Positions 27,261-36,538 of a stretch of DNA of 64,000 bases are shown in pieces. Within the stretch, counting starts at the first letter, position 1; each line of letters starts with the position of its first letter. Source of the DNA: Fontisubflavum oceani (GTDB taxonomy: Bacteria; Pseudomonadota; Alphaproteobacteria; Rhodobacterales; Rhodobacteraceae); NCBI RefSeq assembly GCF_030407165.1, contig NZ_CP129111.1:3472001-3536000 (forward strand), in the 5' to 3' direction. A program made the translations under genes and the position numbers. The notes under the pieces are model-generated. The model did not search any database. It was not told the origin of the DNA and worked only from the letters and a program-made list of their open reading frames with translations.

Positions 27261-28335
27261 TGGATTTCGAGATTTCCGAAGACCGCCGGATGTTGGCCGA
27301 CAGCCTTGGCCGGTTCCTCACCGATCAATACGGCATCGAGCACCGCAATGCAGTTGCTTATGAAGCGCCGTTCCACGACCCGGCGAAATGGGCCGATCTG
27401 GCGGAACTGGGCGTGCTCTATGCGCTGGCGCGCGAGGATCAGGGCGGCTTTGGCGGCAGCGGATTCGATGTCGTGACGGTGTTCGAACAGCTCGGGCGCG
27501 CGCTTTGCCCCGAGCCGGTTTTACCGCAGCTTCTGGCCGCACGGCTGCTGATCGCCGCAGGTGCGGATCTCGAGCCGCTCCTGTCGGGCGCGACGCGCTA
27601 CGCGGTGGCTCTCGGAGAAATCGACGCGCCTTATGCGCTCGATCAGATCACGACAGAGGCAAAGAAAACGGGCGACAATTGGCATATTTCTGGCCGAAAA
27701 TCCGTAGTTTACGGACTTGGCGCCGCCGATACCCTGCTCGTTGCGGCGCGTCATGCCGACGGGCTCGGTCTATTCCAACTCGACTCATCCGATGCAGATG
27801 TGACGACCTACGGTATGGTCGATGGCGGTGGTGCCGGCGAAGTCTTCTTGGACAACGCGCCGGCCGTCTTGCTGTTCGATGAGGCCAACGCCGCGCTGCA
27901 AGACACGCTCGATTGGGGGCACTGGCGCTTTCGGCCGAGGCGGTCGGGGCCATGGATGCGGCCAATGCAATGCTGATCGACTATCTGAAAACCCGTAAAC
28001 AATTCGGCCGCCCCATCGGCACATTTCAGGCCCTGCAACATCGCACCGTCGAACTTGGCATCGAGATCGAACAGGCCCGCTCCATCACCACGCTTGCAGC
28101 CTCTCGAATGGGCACGGATCAGCAATCCCGCACCGTCTCGATGGCAAAAAACCTGATCGGCCGCGCGGCGAAACTGGTCGCCGAAGAGTCGATCCAGATG
28201 CAAGGCGGCATCGCGATGACATGGGAGTATCCGGCCTCGCACTATGCCAAACGACTGATCATGATCGACCACCAATTGGGCGATACGGAGTTCCACCTGG
28301 AACTGGTCATGGCCGACCTGCACACCGCATCTTAA
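27260..28335 (+). CDS. acyl-CoA dehydrogenase family protein, partner subunit (frameshifted)
   Basis: This is the smaller, more divergent member of an acyl-CoA dehydrogenase pair, as in the heterotetrameric steroid and side-chain dehydrogenases. It begins MDFEISEDRRMLADSLGRFL and ends with YLKTRKQFGRPIGTFQALQHR and MQGGIAMTWEYPASHYAKRL. The frame breaks in the G-run 27915-27919: DTLDWG shifts into GALALSAEAVGAMD. One more G (six instead of five) gives DWGALALSAEAVG. The repaired protein is about 358 aa. Whether it is catalytic or only structural is not clear. Confidence 0.88.
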
Positions 28336-29483
28336 CCCAGAATTAAGGTTAACCCGCCCCTTCTCTGCTTCGGAGATATCCCGGGGGTGTGGGGGCTGGC
28401 CCCCACCATGCGCCCGACCACACATAGATAGGTTACAAAACTCCGCAATATCGCAGATCTTTGTAACCTATTCCCCGCCGCTTTGAGCCCGCCGCGGGCG
28501 AATTCCGGCACATAAGCACCAAGCTTCAACCCGCGTTTCGGGTCCGACGCATTGCCGTCCAACGCCCGCTTTTTCACACCCTGCAAAATCGCGCCCATGC
28601 GGAAGAAACTGAAGGCCAGATAGAAGCCGAAATCCGGAATGCCCGACAGGCCCATCCGCGCGCAATAGGTCGCGATAAAGGCCTGATCCGAGGGCAACCC
28701 CTCGGCGGCCCGATCCACCCCCGCCAGGCCGCGTCCCTCCCGCCCGGGCGGCATCTGCCACTGCATGATGACGGCGGCCAGATCGGCGAAGGGATGGCCG
28801 ATCGTCGACAGCTCCCAATCCAAAACCGCAAGAATGTCAGAGCTGCCCGGGGCGAAGAGCAGATTGTCGATCCGATAATCGCCATGCACGAGACAGCTTC
28901 GCCCATCATCCTCCGGGCAAGCCGCACCGAGCCAAGCGATCAGCTGGTCCATCTCGGGGATCGTCTCGGTCTCGGAGGCGCGGTATTGTTTGGTCCAACG
29001 GTCGATCTGGCGCTGATAATAAGCCCCATGCGGCCCGTAATCGCTCAAGCCGACAGCCTCAAGATCGACGGAATGAATCGCGGCCAGGACCCGGCCCATT
29101 TCGTCGAAAATCGCCGCCCGATCCGAAATCGGCACATCGGGCAAACGCGGGTCATGGAAGTTTCGACCGTCAACATAGTCCATCACGTAAAAGGCCGAAC
29201 CGATCACCGCATCGTCTTCACACAGCGCCAACATCCGTGCGACGGGCACATCCGAGCCCGCCAGCGCCTGCTGCACGCGGAACTCCCGATCCACCGCATG
29301 GGCGGATTTCAGAAGCTTTCCCAGAGGCTTACGACGAAGAACATAGCGTCCCGACGCGGCTTCCAACAGATAGGTTGGGTTCGATTGCCCGCCTTCGATC
29401 TTCTGCACGCTGAGCGGCCCCTCGACCCCCGCGACATGGGTCGCCATCCAATCCGCAACCGCCTCTAAATTCAGATCCGTCAT
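28332..29483 (-). CDS. phosphotransferase (APH/ACAD10-like) family protein
   Basis: This kinase-fold protein has GGQSNPTYLLEAASGRYVLRRKPLGKLLKSAH (nucleotide-binding half), the catalytic loop LVHGDYRIDNLLF, and the metal motif VLDWELSTIGHPFADLA. It is closest to the APH-like domain of ACAD10/ACAD11 and to bacterial LvaA-type enzymes, which phosphorylate hydroxyacyl-CoAs. The ATG overlaps the stop of the upstream dehydrogenase. The literal frame runs to 28332 with an odd 45-residue tail; adding one G in the minus-strand run at 28473-28476 gives ...KAAGE and a TAG at 28468-28470, the more likely end. A role in 4-hydroxy acid breakdown is inference. Confidence 0.85.
   Translation of the reverse strand: MTDLNLEAVADWMATHVAGVEGPLSVQKIEGGQSNPTYLLEAASGRYVLRRKPLGKLLKSAHAVDREFRVQQALAGSDVPVARMLALCEDDAVIGSAFYVMDYVDGRNFHDPRLPDVPISDRAAIFDEMGRVLAAIHSVDLEAVGLSDYGPHGAYYQRQIDRWTKQYRASETETIPEMDQLIAWLGAACPEDDGRSCLVHGDYRIDNLLFAPGSSDILAVLDWELSTIGHPFADLAAVIMQWQMPPGREGRGLAGVDRAAEGLPSDQAFIATYCARMGLSGIPDFGFYLAFSFFRMGAILQGVKKRALDGNASDPKRGLKLGAYVPEFARGGLKAAGNRLQRSAILRSFVTYLCVVGRMVGASPHTPGISPKQRRGGLTLILG
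28389..28471. terminator. two hairpins between convergent genes
   Basis: GTGGGGG and CCCCCAC (28389-28406) form a 7-bp stem with a 4-base loop. ATAGGTTACAAA (28428-28439) and TTTGTAACCTAT (28460-28471) form a perfect 12-bp stem around a 20-base loop. The second also contains TAG, which is the likely repaired stop of the minus-strand phosphotransferase gene. They lie between the plus-strand dehydrogenase and the minus-strand phosphotransferase and could end transcription from both sides. Confidence 0.55.
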
Positions 29484-30714
29484 GGTGCTTGATTGCTGTA
29501 TTTCTTCAACTCCGCCCGCGCCACCTGCCGCCGGTGCACCGCATCTGGTCCGTCGGCCAGGCGCAGCGTCCGGATCCGGGTCCACATCGCGGCCAGCGGC
29601 ACATCTTGCGAAATCCCGGTCGCGCCATGCATCTGCACCGCTTCATCCACGACTTGCAGCGCCATCAGCGGGGCCACCACCTTAATCTTGGAAATCCATG
29701 GCTGCGCCGCGCGGACGCCTTCATGATCCATGATCCAGGCGGTTTTCAGGCAGAGCAACCGCGCCATTTCGATCTCCATCCGCGCATTGGCGATGATGTC
29801 ATGGTTCGCCCCCAGTTGCGCCAGCGGCTTGCCAAAGGCCTCGCGGGTGAGCGCCCGGCGACACATCAGCTCAAGCGCATATTCCGCCTGGCCTATTGCG
29901 CGCATGCAATGGTGGATGCGCCCCGGCCCAAGACGGCCCTGCGCCACTTCGAAGCCCCGGCCCTCGCCCAAAACCACATCCGTCGCCGGCACCCGCACAT
30001 TGGTGAAGCGGATATGCATATGGCCATGGGGTGCGTCGTCGGTGTGATAGACATGCATCGGCCGCAGCACCTCGATCCCGTCCGCATCGGACGGCACCAG
30101 CATCATCGTGTGACGCGCGTGTTTCTCGCCTGCTGGATTGGTGCAAGTCATGACAATGTAAAGTGCGCAGCGCGGATCACCGGCGCCAGAGGCCCAGTAT
30201 TTCTCGCCATTCAAGACGTAGTCATCGCCATCGCGGACAGCGGAGAGGCTGATCTGCGTCGCGTCCGACGAGGCCACATCCGGCTCAGTCATCAGATAGG
30301 CCGACCGGATCACACCATCGAGCAAGGGGGCAGCCAGCGGGCTTTCTGCGCCTCGGTACCATAGCGTTCCAAGACTTCCATATTCCCGGTGTCGGGCGCA
30401 TTGCAGTTGAAGATTTCGGCGGCGATCCCAACCTTGCCCATTTCTTCGGCCAGATAGGCATATTCGACCGTGCTGAGGCCAAAGCCCTTCTCGCTATCGG
30501 TCAGCCAGAAATTCCAGAGCCCCCGCTCTTTCGCCTTGGCCTTCAGGCTTGAGAGAATTTCCAACTGCCGCGCCGTATGCTGAAACCGGTCGCCCGAGGG
30601 GTGTTTGCCAACCTCGGCTTCATATTCCGCATCCAGCGGGGCGATCTCTTCCATCACCATCTGACGGACTTGCGCCACCAGTGGGCGAACGCGGTCACTC
30701 ATGCCAAGGTCCAT
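29480..30714 (-). CDS. acyl-CoA dehydrogenase, ACAD10/11-like (frameshifted)
   Basis: This is the dehydrogenase partner of the downstream phosphotransferase; in animals the two activities are fused (ACAD10/11). SAYLMTEPDVASSDATQI and LNGEKYWASGAGDPRC bind flavin and substrate, and MHGATGISQDVPLAAMWTRIRTLRLADGPDAVHRRQVAR is the conserved end. The frame breaks near 30330-30334: EAQKARWLP shifts to LLDGVIRSAYLM. One missing G gives ARWLAPLLDGVIRS. The ATG overlaps the stop of the nitronate monooxygenase gene (TGATG), with GGGAGAGG before it. The three genes form a minus-strand operon. Confidence 0.88.
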
Positions 30715-31712
30715 CAACCTCTCCCTTTCGCGTAATCCATCACCGAGGCGAGGGCCGCATCATATTCCCGGGCCAGACGATCCACCAAATCGCTGGCGGG
30801 GCCAACGGATTTGACGGTGCCGATCCCCTGCCCCGAGCCCCAGATCTCTTTCCAGGCTTTCGGTTTCGAGGAGCCGGATTTGAAACTCATCGACGAGGCA
30901 TCCGCACCGGGCAGATTGTCTGGGTCCATGCCCGCCTTGGCGATCGACGGTTTCAGATAGTTGCCGGAGACCCCGGTGAAGAGCGAGGAGGTGACGATAT
31001 CCTCGGCGCCACCCGCGACGATCATCTGTTTGTAGTCGGGGACGGCATTCGCCTCTTCCGTCGCGATGAAGGGGGAGCCGATATAGCCCAGATCAGCGCC
31101 CGCGACTTGCGCGGCCAGGATCGCGTGACCGCTGGCGATGGAGCCCGACAAAAGCAAGGGGCCGTCGAACCATGCCCGGATTTCTTCGATCAGAGCGAAA
31201 GGATTCTGCGGCCCGGCATGGCCACCCGCCCCGGCAGAAACGGCAATCAGCCCATCGGCGCCTTTGTCGATCGCTTTCTTGGCGAAGGTGTTGTTGATGA
31301 TGTCATGGAGCGCGATGCCGCCGCAGGAATGCGCCGCCTCATTCACCTCCACCCGCGCGCCGAGCGAGGTGATCCAGATCGGGACCTTCCAACGGGCGCA
31401 AATCTCCAAATCGCGCTCCAGCCGGGTATTGGAGCGATGCACGATCTGATTGACCGCAAAGGGCGCAGCCGGACGGTCGGGATTGGCCTGATTATGCGCG
31501 TCCAACGCTTCGGTGATCTGTTTCAGCCAGGCCTCCAGCATTGGCGGCTCACCTTCGGCCTCGCGGGCATTCAGCGCCGGAAAGCTGCCGATAATGCCGG
31601 AGGTGCACTGGGCGATGACCAGATCGGGCACCGAGACGATGAAAAGCGGCGCGGCGACGGCGGGAATGCGCAGGCCTTGCAGCGCTTTGGGCAGATGGCT
31701 GTCAGAGCGCAT
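30714..31712 (-). CDS. nitronate monooxygenase family protein
   Basis: This FMN-dependent TIM-barrel enzyme has AVAAPLFIVSVPDLVIAQCTSGIIGSFPALNAR at its start and GADGLIAVSAGAGGHAGPQNPFALIEEI with the conserved His of class I enzymes near residues 165-190. LLLSGSIASGHAILAAQVAGADLGYIGSPFIAT is the phosphate-binding region. Homologues also act as enoyl reductase-like or unknown oxidoreductases, so the nitronate substrate is nominal. At 332 aa the length is standard. It begins the operon with the ACAD10/11-like pair. Confidence 0.9.
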   Translation of the reverse strand: MRSDSHLPKALQGLRIPAVAAPLFIVSVPDLVIAQCTSGIIGSFPALNAREAEGEPPMLEAWLKQITEALDAHNQANPDRPAAPFAVNQIVHRSNTRLERDLEICARWKVPIWITSLGARVEVNEAAHSCGGIALHDIINNTFAKKAIDKGADGLIAVSAGAGGHAGPQNPFALIEEIRAWFDGPLLLSGSIASGHAILAAQVAGADLGYIGSPFIATEEANAVPDYKQMIVAGGAEDIVTSSLFTGVSGNYLKPSIAKAGMDPDNLPGADASSMSFKSGSSKPKAWKEIWGSGQGIGTVKSVGPASDLVDRLAREYDAALASVMDYAKGRG

Positions 31713-31844
31713 GAAGCGCCTGTGATGAATACAACATTATGATCCTCCCTCAGTTATCTGGACGGTAGAGGGGGTATCGTGCCTCGGCAAGCGGGCGCGC
31801 TCCCGCAGGACGTCACGTCAGATCATTGCCCGCGTATGGGTGGG

Positions 31845-32504
31845 TCAGCCAAGGTCCTTGGCATAAGTCGTGAAATCGGCGATCTCGTCAGGCTGCGGCT
31901 GCCGCCCGGTGAAGACATAGAGATACATCGGCACCAGTTTCAGGCGGTCCTCCACCGGCTCTTTCAGATCAGCGTCGTTATAGCCGATCTGCATATAATA
32001 GAGCGTGCGGGCCCGGGTCAGGGCCTCAAGCGGCGGGTAGTCATAGCGCGCGAACATCTGGGTCAGCGCGTCGAGACGTTTCGCATCGGAGCGGTCCAAG
32101 ACCCGCCGCACCGCGCCAGATCGGCGAGCCCAATCGCGCACGGCGAAATCAAACGCGACATCAAAGAGCTGCGGGTTCACCACGGCGCGAAAGACGTTGC
32201 AAACCGCGCCCGTGACGGTTTCGGCATCGGCGCCAGCCAGATCGACCAGGGCGGCGGTGTTGGTATCTTCCCAATGCTTCAAAAGGGCATCCAACAGATC
32301 CTGCCGCGAGCTGAAATACCAATAAAAACTGGACCGGGAGACGCCGAGGCGATCCCCGAGAGCCAGCACTTTCACCTGTTCCACCCCGTCGGAGACGAGC
32401 ACATCCAACGCGACGTTGAGCCAATCCTCGCGGGTCACTTTCACATTGCCGACCAGCGGTTCTTTGGCGGGGTCATTGCGGTGCAAGGGGCGCGAGCGTG
32501 GCAT
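31845..32504 (-). CDS. TetR family regulator
   Basis: This 219-aa regulator has a TetR HTH in REDWLNVALDVLVSDGVEQVKVLALGDRLGVSRSSFYWYFSSRQDLLDALL (about residues 25-75), and a helical ligand domain after it. It is three bases downstream of the MttB homologue gene on the same strand, so it is in that operon and probably controls it. The 18-bp inverted repeat at 36505-36522, upstream of the operon's first gene, is the obvious candidate target. The ligand may be betaine, dimethylglycine or a related amine; this is inference. Confidence 0.9.
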   Translation of the reverse strand: MPRSRPLHRNDPAKEPLVGNVKVTREDWLNVALDVLVSDGVEQVKVLALGDRLGVSRSSFYWYFSSRQDLLDALLKHWEDTNTAALVDLAGADAETVTGAVCNVFRAVVNPQLFDVAFDFAVRDWARRSGAVRRVLDRSDAKRLDALTQMFARYDYPPLEALTRARTLYYMQIGYNDADLKEPVEDRLKLVPMYLYVFTGRQPQPDEIADFTTYAKDLG

Positions 32505-32507
32505 GGC

Positions 32508-34043
32508 TTAGCTTTCGGGCGGCGCGCCACCAGCGGCGCTTTGGATACGAATATACTCATTTAGCGCCGCAACCCGGTCTGGGTCCATCGGGGGCGGGGT
32601 GAAACGCGCGAGCTTTTCTTGCCAAATGCCGGTGGCCCGGTGGTTGGCGTCGATCTCGCCGCGTTCGGTCCAGGTGCCGAAATTCGACCAGTCGGCCACC
32701 AGCGGTTCATAGAATTCGGTCTGATAGCGCTCCATGGTTTGACCGGCAGCAAAGAAATGCCCGCCGGGCTGCACCTCGGCCAGGGCGTCGAGACCGATCT
32801 CCGCCTCGCCCGCTTGCGTCTCGGCACACATCTCGGCCACCATCTGCAAGACTTCCAGATCGGTGATCAGCTTTTCATAAGACACGGTCAGGCCACCCTC
32901 GAGCCAGCCCGCCGAATGGATCACCACGGTGGCGCCCGCCAGAAGACAGCCCCAGATGCCGAACTGTGTCTCATTCGCCGCCTGCGCGTCGTTGATATTG
33001 GCCGCCGAGCCGCTGGCGCAGCGCCAGGGCAGGCCCACCAGCCGGGCGAGTTGCCCCGCCGCCAGCGAAGCTTTGACATGTTCCGGTGTGCCGAAAGCAG
33101 GCGCGCCGGATTTCATATCCACATTCGAGGTGAAGGTGCCGTAGCAGACTGGCGCGCCGGGTTTGACGAGTTGCGTCAGGGTGATTGCCGCCAGCGCCTC
33201 CGCATGGCTGAGCGTCATGGCACCCGCCACAGTGATCGGCGCCATCGCTCCCATCAGCGTGAACGGCGTCACGATCGAGACCTGACCCGCACGTGCGAAA
33301 TCGATCAACCCTTGGGCCATCGGGATGTCGAGCGTGCGCGGCGAATTGGTGTTGATGATCGTGTAACAATGCGGCGCGGCGTGGAAGTCCGCATCCGACA
33401 GGCCCCGGAAATCGCGCAACATTTCAAAGCTTTGCGCGACCTGCGGGCTGCCACGGGAGAAGACAAACGGCAGCTTGTCGGTCAGCGTGAGCTGCGCCTC
33501 CATCGTTGTATAGTGGCGCAGATGCGTGGGCGCGTCTTGCGGCTCGATCAGCGGCGGGACCATGTGGAGCACGTCGAAAACCTGGGTCAGGATCGTCAGC
33601 TCGCGATAATCCTGGATGGTGCCAGGGCGGCGGCCACGGACCAGATCGGTGGCATGCGGTGCACCCGCCCCGGGTTGGAAGATGAGATTGCCCAATTCCA
33701 GGGTCAGATCACGGTCGGGGTGACCGGCCTTGACCGGGATCGATTTGGGTGCTGTGGCCAAAGCGGCCTCGATCATCTCGCGCCCGAGAAACACCATCTC
33801 CTCGGTCTCATCGACGGTCGCGCCGCCGGCTTTGAACTGCGCCCGCGCCTCGGGCAGAAGGACTTTCACGCCGAGCCGTTCCAAAACATCGAGCGCGGCC
33901 TCATGGATCGCATAAATGCGATCTTCGGAGAACACGGCCATTTGCGGGAACGGGTTCTTCAGATGGCGATAGTCGGTTTTGCGTTTGGGTGGGGCCGCCG
34001 CGGCCCCCTCCCGCCCGCGTCTGCGCCGTGTGCCCCGGGTCAT
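32508..34043 (-). CDS. trimethylamine methyltransferase family protein, non-pyrrolysine MttB homologue
   Basis: This 511-aa protein belongs to the MttB superfamily. It shows NPFPQMAVFSEDRIYAIHEAALDVLERLGVKV near the start, IFQPGAGAPHATDLVRGRRPG, and SGSAANINDAQAANETQFGIWGCLLAGATVVIHSAGWLEGG in the C-terminal barrel. True MttB carries an in-frame amber codon read as pyrrolysine; this gene is continuous, so it is of the non-Pyl kind that includes the glycine betaine methyltransferase MtgB. A Lys/Arg/Ser-rich leader (TRGTRRRRGREG) precedes the domain. The start overlaps the upstream dehydrogenase stop. A corrinoid partner protein is not encoded in the window. Confidence 0.9.
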   Translation of the reverse strand: MTRGTRRRRGREGAAAAPPKRKTDYRHLKNPFPQMAVFSEDRIYAIHEAALDVLERLGVKVLLPEARAQFKAGGATVDETEEMVFLGREMIEAALATAPKSIPVKAGHPDRDLTLELGNLIFQPGAGAPHATDLVRGRRPGTIQDYRELTILTQVFDVLHMVPPLIEPQDAPTHLRHYTTMEAQLTLTDKLPFVFSRGSPQVAQSFEMLRDFRGLSDADFHAAPHCYTIINTNSPRTLDIPMAQGLIDFARAGQVSIVTPFTLMGAMAPITVAGAMTLSHAEALAAITLTQLVKPGAPVCYGTFTSNVDMKSGAPAFGTPEHVKASLAAGQLARLVGLPWRCASGSAANINDAQAANETQFGIWGCLLAGATVVIHSAGWLEGGLTVSYEKLITDLEVLQMVAEMCAETQAGEAEIGLDALAEVQPGGHFFAAGQTMERYQTEFYEPLVADWSNFGTWTERGEIDANHRATGIWQEKLARFTPPPMDPDRVAALNEYIRIQSAAGGAPPES

Positions 34044-36445
34044 CCGCGCATCGCCTTGCCTTGCGGATCATAAGGCGATGGCGCGATCACCTTTGCGGCG
34101 CGTTCGACCCCGACGACATGAACGCTCAACGCCGCCCCCTCGCCCGCATGCTCCTGGTTCACCAACGCCATGGCCAGCGATTTGCCGGTGTGATGGCCGA
34201 AGCCGCCGGAGGTCACGAAACCCACCTTCTCGCCCTCTGCCCAGATCGGCTCAAACCCGCTGGCGTCGGCCCCATCGGCATCGATCTCCAAGGTCACCTG
34301 CACCTGTGCCGGGCCGTTGCCATCGCGTTCGGCAATCGCGGCGTCGCGCCCGATGAAATCCGGTTTTTCCCAATCGATCCAACGATCCATGCCGGTCATC
34401 CCGGGCGTGTAGCCTTGGGTGAACTCGGCGTTCCAGATGCCGAAGCTTTTCTCAAGCCGGGTGGAGAGCATCGCATTGAACCCGCATTCGCGGAGCCCCT
34501 CTCCGGCACCGGCCTCAAGCAGCATCCGGCGGAGCGCCACGTGATCGCCAATGCGGCAGTTGATCTCAAACCCAAGCTCTCCCGTCACCGACATGCGCGC
34601 CACCCGCGCCCGGATCAGCCCGATATCGGCCTCCATACAGCCCATGAAGGGCAAGCCGGAAAGATCGGTTTCGGCCACGCTCTCGATCACCGCGCGGGAT
34701 TTTGGCCCGGCGAGACCAAAGCCGCAAATCTCCTCGCCCAGATCGCGCACCTGAACGCCCTCGGTCAGATGATCGTTGAACCAGCGCATATGCCAGGCGC
34801 GGAGGTAATAGCTGCCCATAATCCACCAGCTGCCATCGCCCCAGTTGAAGACCGTCAGGTCACCTTTGAGTTTGCCGGTTTCGCTCAGCATCGGGGCCAG
34901 CCGCGCGCGGCCCGGCGCGGGCAGTTTCGAAGCCATGATCCGGTCGAGCCACGCCTCGGCATTGGGGCCGGTGACCTCGTAGCGCGAGAAGCCGGTGATA
35001 TCGAGCAGGCCAACGCCTTCGCGGATCGCGCGGCATTCCTCGGCCACGATGTCATGGGCGTTAGAGCGTTTCAGCGTCGGCGTCTCTTCGAACCCTTTCG
35101 GCGCGAAATAGAGCGGCACCTCCAAGTCCCAACTCACGCCCCATTTGCAGCCCGCCTCTGTCATCGCGTCATGAGCCGGAGCCATTTTCAGCGGGCGGCC
35201 TGCGGGCAGTTGTTCGTTCGGATAAGTCATCACGAAACGGCGGGAATAGAATTGCCCGGTGGTCTCGCGAATATAGCGCCGGTTCTCCGCAAAGCCGCCA
35301 TAGCGAGCGACATCCATGCCATAGACATCGGCCTCAGGCTCGCCATGGATCATCCATTCGGCCAGCGATTTGCCAACCCCGCCGCCCTGCAAGAAGCCCG
35401 CCATCACGGCGCAAGCGCACCAATAGCCAGGTTTGCCAGGGACCGGGCCAACCAGCGGGTTGCCATCGGGCGAGAAGGTGAAGGCGCCGTTAACCCATGT
35501 TTTCACGCCGACCTCTTGCAGCGCCGGGTAACGTTCGAAGCCGAGGATCAGCTCCTTTTCGATCCGGTCGGTGTCCTCCTGGAACAGCTCCATCCCATAA
35601 TCCCAAGGCGCGCCATCCATCGCCCAATGCTCATGGTCGATCTCATAGATCCCGAGCAAGACGCCCTTCTGATCCTGCCGGAGATAGGTGAAGCCTTCGA
35701 GATCGACCGTCATCGGCACCTCGAAATCCAACTCCTCCAAAGCCGGGATCGTGTCGGAGATCAGGTAATGGTGCTTCAGTGGCGAAACCGGCAGTTCGAT
35801 CCCCGCCATGCGCCCAACCTGCTTGGCCCAAAGCCCGCCCGCATTGACCACATGTTCGCAGGTGATCGTGCCTTTGTCGGTCACGACCTGCCAGCCATCG
35901 GCGGTCTGGATCAGCTCTTCGACCTTGGTGTGTTCGAAAACCGAGGCGCCGTTTTTCTTGGCCGCGCCCGCATAGGCATGCACCGTGCCGGTGGTGTCGA
36001 TATACCCCTCGCGATCGGCCCACATGCCGCCCAGAAGCCCGTCGCCCGACATAATCGGGTTCAGCGCCACGGCCTCTTCCGGCGTGACCAGGCGACAGTC
36101 TTCGATGCCGATGGATTGGAACACCCGATAGGCCGATTGCAGCCATTCCCAGCGGTCCGGCGTGCCCGCCATGGTCAAGCCGCCGGTCATATGAAGGCCG
36201 ATATTCTGACCACTCTCCTCTTCGATTTTCGGAAGAAGATCAATGGTGTAAGCCTGAAGCGCCGCGATATTCGGGTCTGCGTTCAAGGCATGGATACCCC
36301 CCGCCGCGTGCCAGGAGGACCCAGCCGTCAAGATAGAGCGTTCCAGTAGACAAACATCGGACCAGCCGAATTTGGCCAGATGGTAGAGCACCGATGCGCC
36401 GACAACCCCGCCACCGATGACCACAACGCGATACTGCGATTTCAT
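34040..36445 (-). CDS. dimethylglycine/sarcosine dehydrogenase-like FAD protein with GcvT domain
   Basis: This 801-aa oxidoreductase has an N-terminal FAD domain (RVVVIGGGVVGASVLYHLAKFGW, residues 5-27, followed by SSWHAAGGIHAL with the flavin-linking region), a central FAO-type domain, and C-terminal GcvT/aminomethyltransferase domains (RSNAHDIVAEECRAIREGVGLLD, and GELGFEINCRIGDHVALRRML). This layout removes methyl groups from N-methylglycines and passes them to tetrahydrofolate. It is the first gene of the operon with the MttB homologue and TetR gene, and with the bet locus supports betaine breakdown. The exact substrate, dimethylglycine or sarcosine, is not certain. Confidence 0.9.
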   Translation of the reverse strand: MKSQYRVVVIGGGVVGASVLYHLAKFGWSDVCLLERSILTAGSSWHAAGGIHALNADPNIAALQAYTIDLLPKIEEESGQNIGLHMTGGLTMAGTPDRWEWLQSAYRVFQSIGIEDCRLVTPEEAVALNPIMSGDGLLGGMWADREGYIDTTGTVHAYAGAAKKNGASVFEHTKVEELIQTADGWQVVTDKGTITCEHVVNAGGLWAKQVGRMAGIELPVSPLKHHYLISDTIPALEELDFEVPMTVDLEGFTYLRQDQKGVLLGIYEIDHEHWAMDGAPWDYGMELFQEDTDRIEKELILGFERYPALQEVGVKTWVNGAFTFSPDGNPLVGPVPGKPGYWCACAVMAGFLQGGGVGKSLAEWMIHGEPEADVYGMDVARYGGFAENRRYIRETTGQFYSRRFVMTYPNEQLPAGRPLKMAPAHDAMTEAGCKWGVSWDLEVPLYFAPKGFEETPTLKRSNAHDIVAEECRAIREGVGLLDITGFSRYEVTGPNAEAWLDRIMASKLPAPGRARLAPMLSETGKLKGDLTVFNWGDGSWWIMGSYYLRAWHMRWFNDHLTEGVQVRDLGEEICGFGLAGPKSRAVIESVAETDLSGLPFMGCMEADIGLIRARVARMSVTGELGFEINCRIGDHVALRRMLLEAGAGEGLRECGFNAMLSTRLEKSFGIWNAEFTQGYTPGMTGMDRWIDWEKPDFIGRDAAIAERDGNGPAQVQVTLEIDADGADASGFEPIWAEGEKVGFVTSGGFGHHTGKSLAMALVNQEHAGEGAALSVHVVGVERAAKVIAPSPYDPQGKAMRG

Positions 36446-36504
36446 GCCGAGCCTCCCTTATCCTCATGGCTTTGGGGGAGGCTATGCGGCGATTCCGACC
36501 CTGT

Positions 36505-36522
36505 CTAGACACATTTGTCTAG
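36505..36522. promoter_or_regulatory. 18-bp inverted repeat before the dehydrogenase-MttB-TetR operon
   Basis: CTAGACA-CATT-TGTCTAG is a perfect 7-4-7 inverted repeat, 60 bp upstream of the first operon gene on the minus strand. The overlapping TGTCTAGACA (36502-36511) is itself a 10-bp palindrome, giving three copies of the TGTCTAG/CTAGACA half. It is a good candidate operator for the TetR protein encoded at the operon's end. Confidence 0.65.
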
Positions 36523-36538
36523 TGCTTGCATGTCGCTT

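Noticed and set aside
32508..34043. Pyrrolysine (in-frame amber) in the MttB-like gene
   Set aside because: The frame is continuous without TAG, so it is a non-pyrrolysine homologue.
32619..34073. A 484-codon plus-strand frame opposite the MttB homologue
   Set aside because: Antisense shadow; the minus-strand gene has family motifs and operon spacing.
33989..36349. A 786-codon plus-strand frame opposite the dimethylglycine dehydrogenase gene
   Set aside because: It is the antisense shadow of a high-GC gene; no family features, rich in His/Arg/Gln, and the opposite strand has full domain support.
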